DNA of 64,000 nt from Luteimonas wenzhouensis (GTDB lineage: Bacteria > Pseudomonadota > Gammaproteobacteria > Xanthomonadales > Xanthomonadaceae), in contig NZ_VOHE01000008.1 of NCBI RefSeq assembly GCF_007859305.1, forward strand, positions 62,001 to 126,000. Direction: 5' to 3'. Below the pieces are notes generated by a model that was not told the DNA's origin, did no database searches, and worked only from the letters and a program-made list of their open reading frames with translations. This document shows positions 9,224-20,389 of this stretch, one piece after another. Within the stretch, counting starts at the first letter, position 1. Every line of letters starts with the position of its first letter. The position numbers and the translations under genes were made by a program.

Positions 9224-10552
9224 ATGAGCATGAGCAGCGTCAACGGCACGGACTGGATCGCAACACGGGGCGCGCCGCTGCGTGGCTCGATCGCGGTCCC
9301 GGGCGACAAGTCGGTGTCGCACCGCGCGATCATGCTGGCCTCCATCGCCGAGGGCATCTCGCGCATCGAAGGCTTCCTGGAGGGTGAGGACGCGCGCGCG
9401 ACCGAAGCGATCTTCCGCCGCATGGGCGTGCGCATCGAGGCGCCGGGCCCCGGCCGGCGCGTGGTCCACGGCGTGGGCCTGCATGGCCTGCAGCCTCCCG
9501 ACGGCCCGCTCGACTGCGGCAATGCCGGCACCGGCATGCGGCTGCTGGCGGGCCTGCTGGCCGGGCAGTCCTTCGATACCGAGCTGGTCGGCGACGCCTC
9601 GCTGTCGAAGCGCCCGATGCGCCGGGTGACCGGGCCGCTGGCGCGCATGGGTGCGCGGATCGAGACCGGCGAGGGCGGGGTGCCGCCGCTGCGCATCCAT
9701 GGCGGCGCAGCGCTGCAGGGCATCGAGATCCGCACCGAGGTTGCCAGCGCCCAGGTCAAGTCGGCGCTGCTGCTGGCCGGGCTGTACGCCTCGGGCACGA
9801 CCGTCGTGCACGAACCGCACCCGACCCGCGACTACACCGAACGCATGCTGCAGGCGCTAGGCTGGCCGATCGAGTTCTCGCCGGGCTTCGCGCGGCTGGA
9901 AGGCGGCCACCGCCTGGTCGGGCGCGACATCGTGGTGCCGGCGGACTTTTCCTCGGCGGCGTTCTTCATCGTCGCCGCCAGCCTGGTCCCGGGCTCGGAA
10001 CTGCAGCTGCAGCGGGTCGGCATGAATCCGCGCCGCACGGGGCTGCTGCACGTGCTGCGGGCGATGGGCGCCGATATCGAGGAGACCCCGGCCGGCGAAC
10101 AGGGCGGCGAGCCGGTGAGCGACCTGCACGTGCGGCACGCACCGCTGCGCGGCATCGAGGTGCCGGTCGAACACGTCCCGGACATGATCGACGAGTTCCC
10201 GGCCCTGTTCATTGCCGCGGCCTGCGCCGAAGGGGCGACCGTGGTGCGGGGGGCGGCCGAGCTGCGGGTCAAGGAGTCCGACCGCATCGCCACCATGGCC
10301 ACCGGGCTGCGCACCCTGGGGGCGCGGGTGGACGAGACCGACGACGGCGCCACCATCCACGGCGGCGCGCAGCTGGGATCGGGCGCCGTGGACAGCCACG
10401 GCGACCACCGGATCGCGATGTCGTTCGCGATCGCCGCGCAGCTGGCCGCCGGCGAGGTGCGGATCCGCGACGTGGACAACGTGGCCACCTCGTTCCCCGG
10501 CTTCGACGCGCTGGCGCGCGAGGTGGGATTCGGGCTGCGTACCGCGCAATGA
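9224..10552 (+). CDS. aroA: 3-phosphoshikimate 1-carboxyvinyltransferase (EPSP synthase)
   Basis: AroA adds enolpyruvate from PEP to shikimate 3-phosphate, step six of the shikimate pathway; its product feeds chorismate to PheA. The 442-aa product has VPGDKSVSHRAI, LDCGNAGTGMRLLAG, SKRPMRRV, SAQVKSALLLAG, TRDYTERML, and ELRVKESDRIA near the C terminus. The RPM and SAQVKS forms resemble the Bacillus/class II branch, while the GNAGTG loop keeps Gly where tolerant class II enzymes have Ala. It has a good ribosome site (TGAGGA) before the ATG at 9224 and lies 81 bases after pheA, so it is probably the last gene of the operon. Confidence 0.96.
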   Translation: MSMSSVNGTDWIATRGAPLRGSIAVPGDKSVSHRAIMLASIAEGISRIEGFLEGEDARATEAIFRRMGVRIEAPGPGRRVVHGVGLHGLQPPDGPLDCGNAGTGMRLLAGLLAGQSFDTELVGDASLSKRPMRRVTGPLARMGARIETGEGGVPPLRIHGGAALQGIEIRTEVASAQVKSALLLAGLYASGTTVVHEPHPTRDYTERMLQALGWPIEFSPGFARLEGGHRLVGRDIVVPADFSSAAFFIVAASLVPGSELQLQRVGMNPRRTGLLHVLRAMGADIEETPAGEQGGEPVSDLHVRHAPLRGIEVPVEHVPDMIDEFPALFIAAACAEGATVVRGAAELRVKESDRIATMATGLRTLGARVDETDDGATIHGGAQLGSGAVDSHGDHRIAMSFAIAAQLAAGEVRIRDVDNVATSFPGFDALAREVGFGLRTAQ

Positions 10553-10594
10553 CGCCTCGCGCCGGCCGGCGCACCCGGCCGCGCGGCGCCCGCG

Positions 10595-11173
10595 TCACCG
10601 GCGGTCGAGGTGGAAGTCCACCGGCACCTGGACGGTGGACGCGACCGGCTTGCCATCGCGCATGGCCGGCTCGAAGGTCCAGCTGCGCACTGCCTGTTCG
10701 GCGGCGCGGTCGAGTTCGCGTGAACCGCTGCGCCGGGCCACGGTGATGTCGCCGGGACGGCCGTTGGCGTCCACCTCCACCTGCAGCACGACGGTGCCTT
10801 CGGCGCCCGCGCGACGCGCGGTATCGGGATACGCGGGCACGGCCCGTGTCAGAGGCTGCGCTTCCCGGTCCGGAAGCCGCATCGAGGGGCTTGCGCGTTC
10901 GCGCGCGGTGATGTCGCGCGAAGCCGGCGGCGTGGACACCGGCGAACGCGACGCCTCCGGCACGGGTTCGCCGATCGGCACCGGCGCTGGCGGCGGCGCG
11001 TGTTCTTCCCCGCGGCCGAGGAAGTACCAGGCAGTGGCGATGATCACTACCAGCAGCAGGAGCCACAGCAGCAGGCTCAGGGCGCCGCGCCCGCGGCGTG
11101 CAGCTGCGGGTGGCGACGGTGCGGGTGGCGACGGTGCGTCCGCCTCGGGCCGTGGCTGGTTCGGGTCTGGCAT
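10595..11173 (-). CDS. TonB-family energy-transducer-like protein (proximal)
   Basis: A 192-aa protein with a short Pro-rich cytoplasmic N terminus (MPDPNQPRPEADAPSPPAP), one membrane helix (LSLLLWLLLLVVIIATAWYF), a Pro-rich linker, and a TonB C-terminal domain. That domain reads AYPDTARRAGAEGTVVLQVE, then VARRSGSRELDRAAEQAVRS and [13 protein letters not shown]. The fold normally couples the proton-motive force to outer-membrane receptors, or serves as a periplasmic dimerisation domain. No exbB/exbD or receptor gene is adjacent, so the partner is unknown. The start at 11173 is chosen because upstream codons are antisense to serS. It is followed upstream by a second gene of the same kind, probably from duplication. 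Confidence 0.85.
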   Translation of the reverse strand: MPDPNQPRPEADAPSPPAPSPPAAARRGRGALSLLLWLLLLVVIIATAWYFLGRGEEHAPPPAPVPIGEPVPEASRSPVSTPPASRDITARERASPSMRLPDREAQPLTRAVPAYPDTARRAGAEGTVVLQVEVDANGRPGDITVARRSGSRELDRAAEQAVRSWTFEPAMRDGKPVASTVQVPVDFHLDRR

Positions 11174-11262
11174 GGTGCGGGTCCTCGTGGGCGTCGGGGC
11201 GACCATTCCACGAGGTCGGTGCACGGACCGTCGGCTCGGCGTGCACGGGGGGTGAGTGCGGC

Positions 11263-13369
<2,107 letters not shown>

Positions 13370-13448
13370 CCCCGGTCCGGGCGCGGGCCCGGCCGCGCGC
13401 CGGCGGGCCGCGCCGACCTCGTCGACGGGACGCCAGCGCGACGCCGGG

Positions 13449-14027
13449 TCAGGCCGCCTCGAGCTGCGGCAGCGGCAGGCGATCCAGGGCCTGGCCGACG
13501 GCCGCGGCACGATGCTCGGGCGAGATGGCCACGCCGTCGGCACGGACGAACTCCACCTCCTCCACACCGAAGAAGCCCAGCACGAAGCGCAGGTAGGGTT
13601 CGACGAAGTCCGAGGGCTGGCCTGCGTGCGGCCCGCCGGCCGACGCCACCACGATCACCCGCTTGCCGCCGGCCAGGCCCTCCGGCCCGTCCGCGGTGTA
13701 GCGGAAGGTCCGGCCCGCCACGGCGAGCCGGTCGATCCACGCCTTGAGCGTGGAGGGAATGGAGAAGTTGTACATGGGGGCGCCGACCACGACCACGTCG
13801 GCCTCGAGGAACTCGACCAGTGCTTCCTCCGCGCGGGCGGCCTCCACCTCGTCCTTGCCGGCCAGGCTGCCGGAGGACAGATGGGGCAGGGGATCGCGCG
13901 CCAGGTCGCGGCGGACGACCTCCAGTTCGGGCAGTTGCGCCTGCCAGCGTGCGACGATGGCGGCGGTGAGTTCACGGCTGACCGACTGGTCGCCGGTGAT
14001 GCTTGAATCCACGTGCAGCAGCTTCAT
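13449..14027 (-). CDS. azoR: FMN-dependent NADH:quinone/azo oxidoreductase
   Basis: AzoR-type flavodoxin-fold enzymes reduce quinones and azo compounds with NADH and are often induced by electrophile stress. The 192-aa product begins MKLLHVDSSITGDQSVSREL with the FMN-phosphate-binding SSxxxxxSxS pattern. It has GAPMYNFSIPSTLKAWIDR (the classic flavin-ring-contact motif) and ASAGGPHAG. Length is typical. It is transcribed divergently from a LysR-type regulator 112 bases away, the usual arrangement for a LysR target. Confidence 0.92.
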   Translation of the reverse strand: MKLLHVDSSITGDQSVSRELTAAIVARWQAQLPELEVVRRDLARDPLPHLSSGSLAGKDEVEAARAEEALVEFLEADVVVVGAPMYNFSIPSTLKAWIDRLAVAGRTFRYTADGPEGLAGGKRVIVVASAGGPHAGQPSDFVEPYLRFVLGFFGVEEVEFVRADGVAISPEHRAAAVGQALDRLPLPQLEAA

Positions 14028-14079
14028 GTCTGGTGTTCCCGTGCTCCGGCCCGTGCCGGCAAGGGAACACCTTAGTCCG

Positions 14080-14130
14080 TTGCGATTATGGAATAAATGT
14101 GGTCAAATATGACTCATTGTTCCAAAAAAG
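14080..14130. promoter_or_regulatory. Divergent azoR/lysR promoter-operator region
   Basis: This AT-rich island in GC-rich surroundings contains an imperfect long dyad, TGGAATAA (14089-14096) and TTGTTCCA (14117-14124). Inside it is a second dyad, GTCA-AATA-TGAC (14102-14113), which could serve as LysR-type operator half-sites. For the regulator, TTGCGA (14080-14085) and TCAAAT (14103-14108) are spaced by 17 bases, and AAAAAAGGAG precedes its GTG start. For azoR, CATAAT on the minus strand is a possible -10. Assignment of the bound protein is inferred from position. Confidence 0.5.
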
Positions 14131-14139
14131 GAGCCCATC

Positions 14140-15147
14140 GTGCAGGACCTCAACGATCTGTACTACTTCGCGGTGGTGGTCGACCACGGTGGATTCGCCG
14201 CTGCCGAACGCGCCCTCGGCATCCCCAAGTCCCGCCTGAGCCGGCGCATCAGCCAGCTCGAGAACGAACTGGGCGTGCGCCTGCTGCAGCGCTCCACCCG
14301 CCGCTTCGCCGTCACCGACGTTGGCCAGAGCGTGTACCGCCATGCGCAGTCGATGCTGGCCGAGGCCACGGCCGCGCGCGAAGTGGTGGACCGCCTCAGC
14401 GCCGAACCGCGCGGGGTGGTCAAGGTGAGCGTGCCGGTGGGCATCGCCCAGCAGCTGATGCCGAAGCTGCTTCCCGAGTTCCTGGCCCGCTACCCCGAGG
14501 TGCGGGTGCAGATGCACGTGAGCAACCGCCGGGTGGACGTGATCAACGAAGGCTTCGACGTCGCGATCCGCGTGCGCACCAAGTTCGACGACGACGGCAG
14601 CCTGGTGATGCGCACCTTCGGCCAGATCCAGGAGCTGCTGGTGGCCAGTCCGCGCTACCTGGACAAGGCCGGCCGTCCCAGGGTGCCCGAGGACCTCGCC
14701 TCGCACACCTCGATGACGATGGGCGAGGATGACGGCCGCCATCGCTGGGAGTTGCAGGGCCGGGACGGCGAGGTGCGCCGGATCGAGCTCAAGCCGCGGG
14801 TGTCGGGGTTCGACTTCCCGATGCTGATGGACCTGGCGCGACAGGGGCTGGGCATCACCATGCTGCCCGAAACCATGTGCGCCGACGCGGTGCGCAGCGG
14901 CGCGCTGGAAGTGGTGCTGCCCGATTGGCGCCTGCCGCAGGGCGTGGCCCACGCGGTGTTCGCCTCGCGCCGCGGCATGCTGCCGGCGGTGCGGGTGTTC
15001 ATCGACTTCCTCGCCGAGAAGCTGCCGCCGCTGATCGAGGAGTCCAGCCTCAACTGCCGCAGCTGCGGCAACGGCCAGGACGCCACCCGGCCGGTGCGTC
15101 CGGTCCAGCATCCCGAGCCGCCTGCCGCGCATGCGACAATGTCCTGA
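14140..15147 (+). CDS. LysR-family transcriptional regulator
   Basis: A 335-aa LysR-type regulator. The N-terminal winged helix-turn-helix (residues about 1-60) reads DLNDLYYFAVVVDHGGFAAA then LGIPKSRLSRRISQLENELG. The effector-binding domain follows (about 90-300; VSVPVGIAQQLMPKLLPEFL and GFDVAIRVRTKFDDDGSLV). The tail after about 305 contains NCRSCGNGQD, a short Cys-containing extension. The GTG start at 14140 follows AAAAAAGGAG. By position it most likely controls azoR. Its inducer is unknown, with quinones or electrophiles the usual class for this pair. Confidence 0.92.
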   Translation: MQDLNDLYYFAVVVDHGGFAAAERALGIPKSRLSRRISQLENELGVRLLQRSTRRFAVTDVGQSVYRHAQSMLAEATAAREVVDRLSAEPRGVVKVSVPVGIAQQLMPKLLPEFLARYPEVRVQMHVSNRRVDVINEGFDVAIRVRTKFDDDGSLVMRTFGQIQELLVASPRYLDKAGRPRVPEDLASHTSMTMGEDDGRHRWELQGRDGEVRRIELKPRVSGFDFPMLMDLARQGLGITMLPETMCADAVRSGALEVVLPDWRLPQGVAHAVFASRRGMLPAVRVFIDFLAEKLPPLIEESSLNCRSCGNGQDATRPVRPVQHPEPPAAHATMS

Positions 15148-15245
15148 CGCCCCCCACCGGTGGAGCGGCGCCCGGCCGACGCACGCGGCGCCGGCCGGGC
15201 GGCGTGCGGCGTGGCCGCTGGTCAAGCCGAGTGGGCAGCGCTATC

Positions 15246-15335
15246 GGAGAGATGGCCGAGTGGTTTAAGGCACCGGTCTTGAAAACCGGCGAAGGGTCAA
15301 ACCTTCCGTGGGTTCGAATCCCACTCTCTCCGCCA
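15246..15335 (+). tRNA. tRNA-Ser (anticodon TGA)
   Basis: A class II tRNA of 90 nt. It has acceptor GGAGAGA/TCTCTCC, anticodon stem CCGGT/ACCGG with loop CTTGAAA (anticodon TGA), an extended variable arm, T arm GGGTTCGAATCCC, and an encoded CCA. It reads UCA and related serine codons. Confidence 0.97.
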
Positions 15336-15348
15336 ACTCCCCGCGGCA

Positions 15349-15816
15349 TCAATCCACTCCGATATCGAAGTGGCACACGTCCTCGCGCGTGCCCAGCTTC
15401 GCGTACAGCGCCATCGCCGGCCCGTCGTCCGGGTCAGCCTGGACGTAGACCACCCATGCGCCGCAGGCGCGCGCGATCGGCCGCAGCGCATCGATGAGCG
15501 CGGTGGCGATGCCGCGCCGGCGATGGTCGGCGTCGACCGCGAGATCGTAGATGTAGACCTCGCTGCGCGCCTGCTCGTACTTGCGCAGTTCGTAGGCGAC
15601 CAGGCCGCCGACCACGTCCCCGTCGCAGGTCGCGGCCAGCGCGATGAAGCGGTCGTCGCCGAGCAGGGCGCGAAGGTAGCCGTCGTCGGGCGGGGCGGCA
15701 CCATGGACGTCGCGCTGGTCGAACGCCTCGCCCATCATCGCGTTCATCGCACGCATCGTCGGGATGTCGTCCGCGCCCAGGCGGCGGATGCGGGCGTCGC
15801 GGCGTTCGGGGTCCAT
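15349..15816 (-). CDS. AAC(3)-I-like GNAT acetyltransferase
   Basis: A 155-aa GNAT-fold acetyltransferase that closely resembles the aminoglycoside 3-N-acetyltransferase class I family. It has MMGEAFDQRD, GGLVAYELRKYEQARSEVYI, YDLAVDADHRRRGIATALID (the acetyl-CoA-binding Q/RxxGxA motif), VVYVQADPDDGPAMALYAKL, and GTREDVCHFDI at the C terminus. Known AAC(3)-I enzymes have about 155 residues and the same QARSEIYIYDLAV and YVQAD blocks, which supports the ATG at 15816 rather than 15861. It acetylates gentamicin-type drugs in the characterised enzymes; whether this chromosomal copy does so is unknown. No integron, transposase or att site is near, so it looks resident rather than mobile. Confidence 0.82.
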   Translation of the reverse strand: MDPERRDARIRRLGADDIPTMRAMNAMMGEAFDQRDVHGAAPPDDGYLRALLGDDRFIALAATCDGDVVGGLVAYELRKYEQARSEVYIYDLAVDADHRRRGIATALIDALRPIARACGAWVVYVQADPDDGPAMALYAKLGTREDVCHFDIGVD

Positions 15817-15961
15817 GCGGGCTGTCTCTGCGGGCGCGCTGGTGGTGCGGCAGTCTCCCATGGGCGCGGATGGGGGACGAGCCGGGCCTGCGAAGCCGCG
15901 GCTTGCACGCGGCCGGCGCTAGGCGCTAGCCTCGCGAGTCGGTTGTCAGGGGACGACAGGG

Positions 15962-16609
15962 ATGACGATCCGTGTGTTCATGGTCGACGACCATGCGTTA
16001 GTGCGCGCAGGGATGCGCATGATTCTTTCGGGTGAAACCGACATCGAGGTGGTCGGCGAGGCCGAAACCGGCGAAGAGGCGCTGCCGCTGATCCGCAGGC
16101 TCAAGCCCGACGTGGTGCTGTGCGACCTCCACCTGCCGGGCGGCATGAGTGGCCTGGAGGTCACCGAGCGCGTGGTCAAGGGCGGGCATGCGCGCGTGAT
16201 CGTGGTGTCGGTGCTCGAGGACGGGCCGATGCCGCGCAAGCTCATCGAAGCCGGCGCCGCCGGCTACGTCGGCAAGGGCGGGGATTCGGCCGAACTGCTG
16301 CGCGCGGTGCGCGACGTGGCCCGCGGCAAGCGTTACCTCGCGGCCGGGATCGCGCAGAAGCTGGCGCTGTCGGGCATCGCGGGCGAGCAGTCACCCTTTG
16401 ACGCCTTGTCGCCGCGCGAGATGGAGATCGCGATGCTGCTGGTGCAGGGCATGCGCCAGGAGGACATCGCACGCAGGCTCAGCCTCAGCCCGAAGACGGT
16501 CAACACGCACAAGTCGCGCCTGTTCGCGAAGCTCGGGATCGAGGACAGCATCGCGCTGGCGCGGCTGGCCAGCCAGTACGGCCTGCTGGATCCGGCGCTG
16601 GCGCTGTAA
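15962..16609 (+). CDS. NarL/FixJ-family response regulator (GacA-like)
   Basis: A 215-aa two-component regulator. The receiver domain is at about 1-125 with acidic pocket D9-D10 and phosphoacceptor D55 in VVLCDLHLPGG, and the conserved Lys in AGYVGKGG. A LuxR-type HTH follows at about 145-205 (LSPREMEIAMLLVQGMRQEDIARR then SLSPKTVNTHKSRLF). The sequence is close to GacA/UvrY, which activates Rsm/Csr small RNAs in gammaproteobacteria. The usual uvrC neighbour is absent here; it sits alone between the AAC(3)-like gene and rne. No histidine kinase lies nearby, so the partner is probably an unlinked hybrid kinase. GacA identity is likely, not proven. Confidence 0.85.
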   Translation: MTIRVFMVDDHALVRAGMRMILSGETDIEVVGEAETGEEALPLIRRLKPDVVLCDLHLPGGMSGLEVTERVVKGGHARVIVVSVLEDGPMPRKLIEAGAAGYVGKGGDSAELLRAVRDVARGKRYLAAGIAQKLALSGIAGEQSPFDALSPREMEIAMLLVQGMRQEDIARRLSLSPKTVNTHKSRLFAKLGIEDSIALARLASQYGLLDPALAL

Positions 16610-16693
16610 CCGGTCGAGCCGGGGCGTCGGTCGGCGCTGCCCCGATCCCCGTCGGCGGTGGGCGACGGGGCGCATGGCGGTCCCGGCCGCCGT

Positions 16694-16726
16694 GCCCGGC
16701 TGCCCGGAGGAGCCGGGCAGCCGGGC
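16694..16726. terminator. Strong hairpin between convergent gacA-like gene and rne
   Basis: A perfect 14-base inverted repeat (GCCCGGCTGCCCGG / CCGGGCAGCCGGGC) with a five-base loop sits between the two convergent stop codons. No U tract follows on either strand, so it is a terminator candidate or a 3'-end protecting hairpin. The AGCCGGG unit is repeated once more just after it. Confidence 0.5.
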
Positions 16727-16752
16727 AGCCGGGAAGGCGTCGTCGCTGGGCG

Positions 16753-19700
16753 TCAGGCGCTGCGCTGGGCGCCCTGGCCGGCGGCGGGGTCCGCCGTGCC
16801 GTCGCCGGAGGGCGGGGCCTCCTCGCCGCTGGCAACGTCCTTGCCTCCGGCGCCGGCCAGCGCCTCGGCCTCGGCCGCGTCGTCGCCATCGCCATCGCTG
16901 ATGGCATCGACCTTGGCGGGAGACGCCTCCTGCGCGGGCGGGTCGAACAGGCCGGGCGCGACCGGTGCCGGATCGACCGGTGCAGGGGCGGGCCCGGGGG
17001 GCGCGTCGGTGGCCGTGGCCAGGGGCGATTCCGCGGATGGATCCGCAGGCGACTCCGCTGGCGATTCCACGGGTGATTCCGCGGGTGATTGCGTCGGCGC
17101 GGTGGCTGCCGTATCCGCGACCGCGGCGGCTGCAGCCTCGGCCGGCGTCGGCGGCTCCTGCCCGACCGCAGGCTCTTCAGCGGGCGCCGGCACTGCGGCC
17201 TCTTGCGCCACGGGGGCGCCGGCGGGCGTGCCCACCGGAGCCGGATCGTCGGTGGCCTCCGGCGCCGGGGGCGCAAGCGGCGCGGCTTGCGGCACCGTGC
17301 CCACGGCGGTCTCGGGCGCCCGGGACGCCGCCACGTCGGCGGTGGTGTCCGCGGCAGGCGCCGCTGCGCCCGTCGTGGCGCCGGCAGCCGGGGGAGCGCC
17401 AGCGGTGGCCTGCGCCGGCTCCGTCCCGGCTTCGGTAGCCGTCACGATGACGCCGCTATCGGCTGCGGAGGCAGGGCCGGGCGCGTCGGCCGGCGTGGTC
17501 GCCGCGACCTGACCGTCAGCCGGGGGCCGGGTCGCCGCACCGGCGGGCTCTTCGAACTCGAACTCCGGCTGGCTCCCGAGCGGCGCCGGGGCGGTGGCCG
17601 ATGCCGCTTCGTCCTGGTCCTCGCCCTCGCGATCGGCCTGGTCAGCCGCATCCGCGGCGGCCAGACCGGCGGCTTCGCCGCTGCCGCGACGGCGGCGGCG
17701 ACCGCCGCGGCGCCCGCGACGGCGGCGACCGGTGGTCGCGCCTTCCTCGCCAGCGGGGGGGGTGGCCTCGGTATCGGCAGCGGTGGTGGTGCTGGCCACG
17801 GCCTCGGTTTCGGCCGCGGGCTCGGGCGCCGGGGCTGGCGACGGCGAAGTGGCCGGCGCGGCCGGCGCAGCCGCGGCCGCGGCCGGCGACGGCCTGGCGG
17901 CGGTCTCGGTCTCCGCCGCAGCCCGGGTCGCGGCCTGCGGCTGTTCGGCCGGCTCGGCGGCGCGGGGCTGGCGAGCAGGCTTCTGCTTCCTGGCGGCGGG
18001 CGCTTGGGCGGGCTGGGCCGCCTGGCGCGACTGCTGGCCGCGCGATGCCTGGCGCGCGTCCTTCTGCTGCCCGGCATCGGCCTGGGCGCCGCCATCGCGG
18101 CGCGCGCCCTTGCCGTTGCGCCCGCCGCGTCCGCCGCGGCCACTGCGCTCGGCCGAGGCGCCGCGCGGCTCGCGCTGGGGCTGAGACGCGGGGGCGGGCG
18201 CGGCCGCCTGGGGGGCCGGTTCGCCGACGAACACCCGCTTGAGCCATCCCAGCAGGCTCCCTGCGGCGACCGCCTGCGCCACCGGCGCCGGTTCGGGCGC
18301 GGCGGGGCGCGCGGGCGCCGCGGGCGCGGGCTCCGGTGCCGGCTCGCGGACCGGCGCCGGGGTCGGCGGCCGCACGTTGGTCACCGCCGGTGGCGGAATG
18401 TTGAGGTTGTTCTTGTTGAGCGCGATCGTCGCCACCTTGCGCGGGGTGCCACGCTGGTAGCTGGGGCGCGAGGTCTCCTCGCCCAGCTCGTTCTCGCGGA
18501 TGCGGGTGACCTCGTAGTGCGGGGTCTGCAGTTGCTCGTCGGCCACGATCACGATCGGCGCCTTGTGCCGCTTCTCGATCTCGGCCAGCGCGCTGCGCTT
18601 CTCGTTGAGCAGGAAGTTGGCGATCTCCACCGGCGCCTGCACCAGCACCTGGCCGGTGTTGTCCTTCATCGCGTGCTCCTCGACCACGCGGATGATCGAC
18701 AGGCTCAGCGACTCCACGCTGCGCATGCGGCCGTGGCCCTCGCAGCGCGGGCAGACGATCTGGCTGGACTCGCCGAGGCTCGCGCGCAGGCGCTGGCGGC
18801 TCATCTCCAGCAGGCCGAACTTGGAAATCCGGCCCAGCTGCACGCGCGCGCGGTCGTACTTGAGCGCGGCCTGCAGGCGCGCCTCGACCTCGCGCTGGTG
18901 CTTGGACGAGTCCATGTCGATGAAGTCGATCACCACCAGGCCGCCCAGGTCGCGCAGGCGCATCTGGCGCGCGACCTCGTCGGCCGCCTCCAGGTTGGTG
19001 TTGAACGCGGTGGTCTCGATGTCGCTGCCCTTGGTGGCGCGGGCGGAGTTGACGTCGATCGCGGTCAGCGCCTCGGTCTGGTCGATCACCAGGGCACCGC
19101 CGGAGGGCAGGCGCACGGTGCGCTCGTAGGCGCTCTCGATCTGCGATTCGATCTGGTAGCGGTTGAACAGCGGGACGTCGTCGGTGTAATGCTTGAGCTT
19201 GCGCAGGTTGTGCGGCATCACCTGCTCGACGAACTCCCGCGCTTCCTCGTACATCTCGGGGGTGTCGACCAGGATCTCGCCGATGTCGGCGCGCATGTAG
19301 TCGCGCAGGGCGCGGGTGATCAGGCGCGACTCCTGGTAGATCAGGAACGGCGCCGGCTTGCTCAGCGCGGCCTCGGCGATCGCCCGCCAGATGCTCAGCA
19401 GGTAGTCCAGGTCCCACTGCAGCTCCTCGGCGTCGCGGCCGACGCCGGCGGTGCGGATGATCACGCCCATGTCGTCCGGGATCTGCAGCGCGTCCATGGC
19501 CTTCTTCAGCTCGGCCCGGTCGTCGCCCTCGACCCGGCGCGAGACGCCGCCGGCGGTGGGCGAGTTGGGCATCAGCACCATGTAGCGGCCGGCCAGCGAG
19601 ATGAACGTAGTCAGGGCGGCGCCCTTGTTGCCGCGCTCCTCCTTGTCGACCTGGACCACGACCTCCTGGCCCTCGCGCAGGAGCTCCTTGATGTTGCCGG

Positions 19701-19956
19701 AGCGGTGGTCGGCGCCGGCCTGGAAGTAGTCGCGGGAGATTTCCTTCAGCGGCAGGAAGCCGTGGCGCTCGGCGCCGTAGTCGACGAAGGCCGCCTCGAG
19801 GGAGGGTTCGAGCCGGGTGATGCGGCCCTTGTAGATGTTGGACTTCTTCTGTTCGCGGGACGGCTGTTCGATGTCGATGTCATACAGGGTCTGGCCGTCG
19901 ACGATCGCCACGCGCAATTCTTCCGCCTGCGTGGCATTGATGAGCATTCGCTTCAT
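16753..19956 (-). CDS. rne: Ribonuclease E
   Basis: RNase E is the endonuclease that starts decay of most mRNAs and processes rRNA and tRNA; it scaffolds the degradosome. The 1067-aa product starts [20 protein letters not shown] and has the S1 domain (about 36-120), a 5'-sensor region, and the DNase I-like catalytic core. That core carries the two metal-binding Asp residues in [15 protein letters not shown] and [12 protein letters not shown], then the Zn-link CPRCEGHG. From about residue 515 the protein is low complexity: Pro/Ala/Glu-rich with two Arg-rich RNA-binding stretches ([19 protein letters not shown] and [16 protein letters not shown]). The size matches E. coli (1061) although the tail sequence is unrelated. 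It diverges from rluC with a 433-base intergenic region. Confidence 0.96.
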   Translation of the reverse strand: MKRMLINATQAEELRVAIVDGQTLYDIDIEQPSREQKKSNIYKGRITRLEPSLEAAFVDYGAERHGFLPLKEISRDYFQAGADHRSGNIKELLREGQEVVVQVDKEERGNKGAALTTFISLAGRYMVLMPNSPTAGGVSRRVEGDDRAELKKAMDALQIPDDMGVIIRTAGVGRDAEELQWDLDYLLSIWRAIAEAALSKPAPFLIYQESRLITRALRDYMRADIGEILVDTPEMYEEAREFVEQVMPHNLRKLKHYTDDVPLFNRYQIESQIESAYERTVRLPSGGALVIDQTEALTAIDVNSARATKGSDIETTAFNTNLEAADEVARQMRLRDLGGLVVIDFIDMDSSKHQREVEARLQAALKYDRARVQLGRISKFGLLEMSRQRLRASLGESSQIVCPRCEGHGRMRSVESLSLSIIRVVEEHAMKDNTGQVLVQAPVEIANFLLNEKRSALAEIEKRHKAPIVIVADEQLQTPHYEVTRIRENELGEETSRPSYQRGTPRKVATIALNKNNLNIPPPAVTNVRPPTPAPVREPAPEPAPAAPARPAAPEPAPVAQAVAAGSLLGWLKRVFVGEPAPQAAAPAPASQPQREPRGASAERSGRGGRGGRNGKGARRDGGAQADAGQQKDARQASRGQQSRQAAQPAQAPAARKQKPARQPRAAEPAEQPQAATRAAAETETAARPSPAAAAAAPAAPATSPSPAPAPEPAAETEAVASTTTAADTEATPPAGEEGATTGRRRRGRRGGRRRRRGSGEAAGLAAADAADQADREGEDQDEAASATAPAPLGSQPEFEFEEPAGAATRPPADGQVAATTPADAPGPASAADSGVIVTATEAGTEPAQATAGAPPAAGATTGAAAPAADTTADVAASRAPETAVGTVPQAAPLAPPAPEATDDPAPVGTPAGAPVAQEAAVPAPAEEPAVGQEPPTPAEAAAAAVADTAATAPTQSPAESPVESPAESPADPSAESPLATATDAPPGPAPAPVDPAPVAPGLFDPPAQEASPAKVDAISDGDGDDAAEAEALAGAGGKDVASGEEAPPSGDGTADPAAGQGAQRSA

Positions 19957-20389
19957 TTGTATGCGTTCCTTGCGCTTGCCGCTGCGCGCGCCCCCTCGGG
20001 AGCGTGTGCAGGCGCGCGGAACGCCGGGGCGTTTCGCCTGGAGCTTCGGTTGGCCGCCAGCCGCGCAAGCGCAGCGGCGATCCCGGGTTTCCAGCGCTAC
20101 GACACCACGGCGGACCGCGGGAGCGCTTCAATCAAAAGTGTTGCAGGGCCGGCGGCTCCTCGCTCCGACCCTTCCGGGACCGGCGCTCGCGCCACGCGGG
20201 ACATGTTCAGCACCGCTGCCGTGGCAACGGACGATATCCGGAACTGCCGTGCAGCCGCTAACATGGCCGCCCCTGGGGCGGTGGCCGCGCACTGGCACGG
20301 GCCTCGCGGAAGGCGGGCTTTCGGCCCGTGATCTCCCAGCGAAATCAGCACCTTATCTCGCGCCGCGAGTGTAACAGATAAACCCGACG
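19957..20389. promoter_or_regulatory. rne/rluC divergent region with probable long rne leader
   Basis: This 433-base gap has no gene. On the minus strand a TACACT -10-like hexamer (plus-strand AGTGTA at 20369-20374) lies close to the rluC start. If it is used, the rne transcript would carry a leader of about 400 nt. The leader would contain a hairpin CACGGGCC/GGCCCGTG (20296-20303 with 20323-20330) and further GC-rich structure. In E. coli, rne has a 361-nt leader through which RNase E represses its own mRNA; conservation of that mechanism here is inference from the length and gene identity. Promoter choice is weakly supported. Confidence 0.4.

Noticed and set aside
7751-9820. A 689-codon minus-strand frame across serC-pheA-aroA
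   Set aside because: His/Arg/Ala-rich antisense shadow of three well-identified genes.
15246-15335. tRNA-Ser as an integration site with the AAC(3)-like gene as cargo
   Set aside because: No integrase and no duplicated tRNA 3' end was found in the flanks.
16694-16735. Tandem AGCCGGGC-type repeats as a possible repeat element or CRISPR remnant
   Set aside because: Only a hairpin and one further copy of a seven-base unit between convergent genes; no spacers and no cas genes.
17089-20331. A 1080-codon plus-strand open frame antisense to rne
   Set aside because: It is an Arg/Gly-rich mirror of the rne coding sequence with no domain character; long antisense frames are expected at this GC content.
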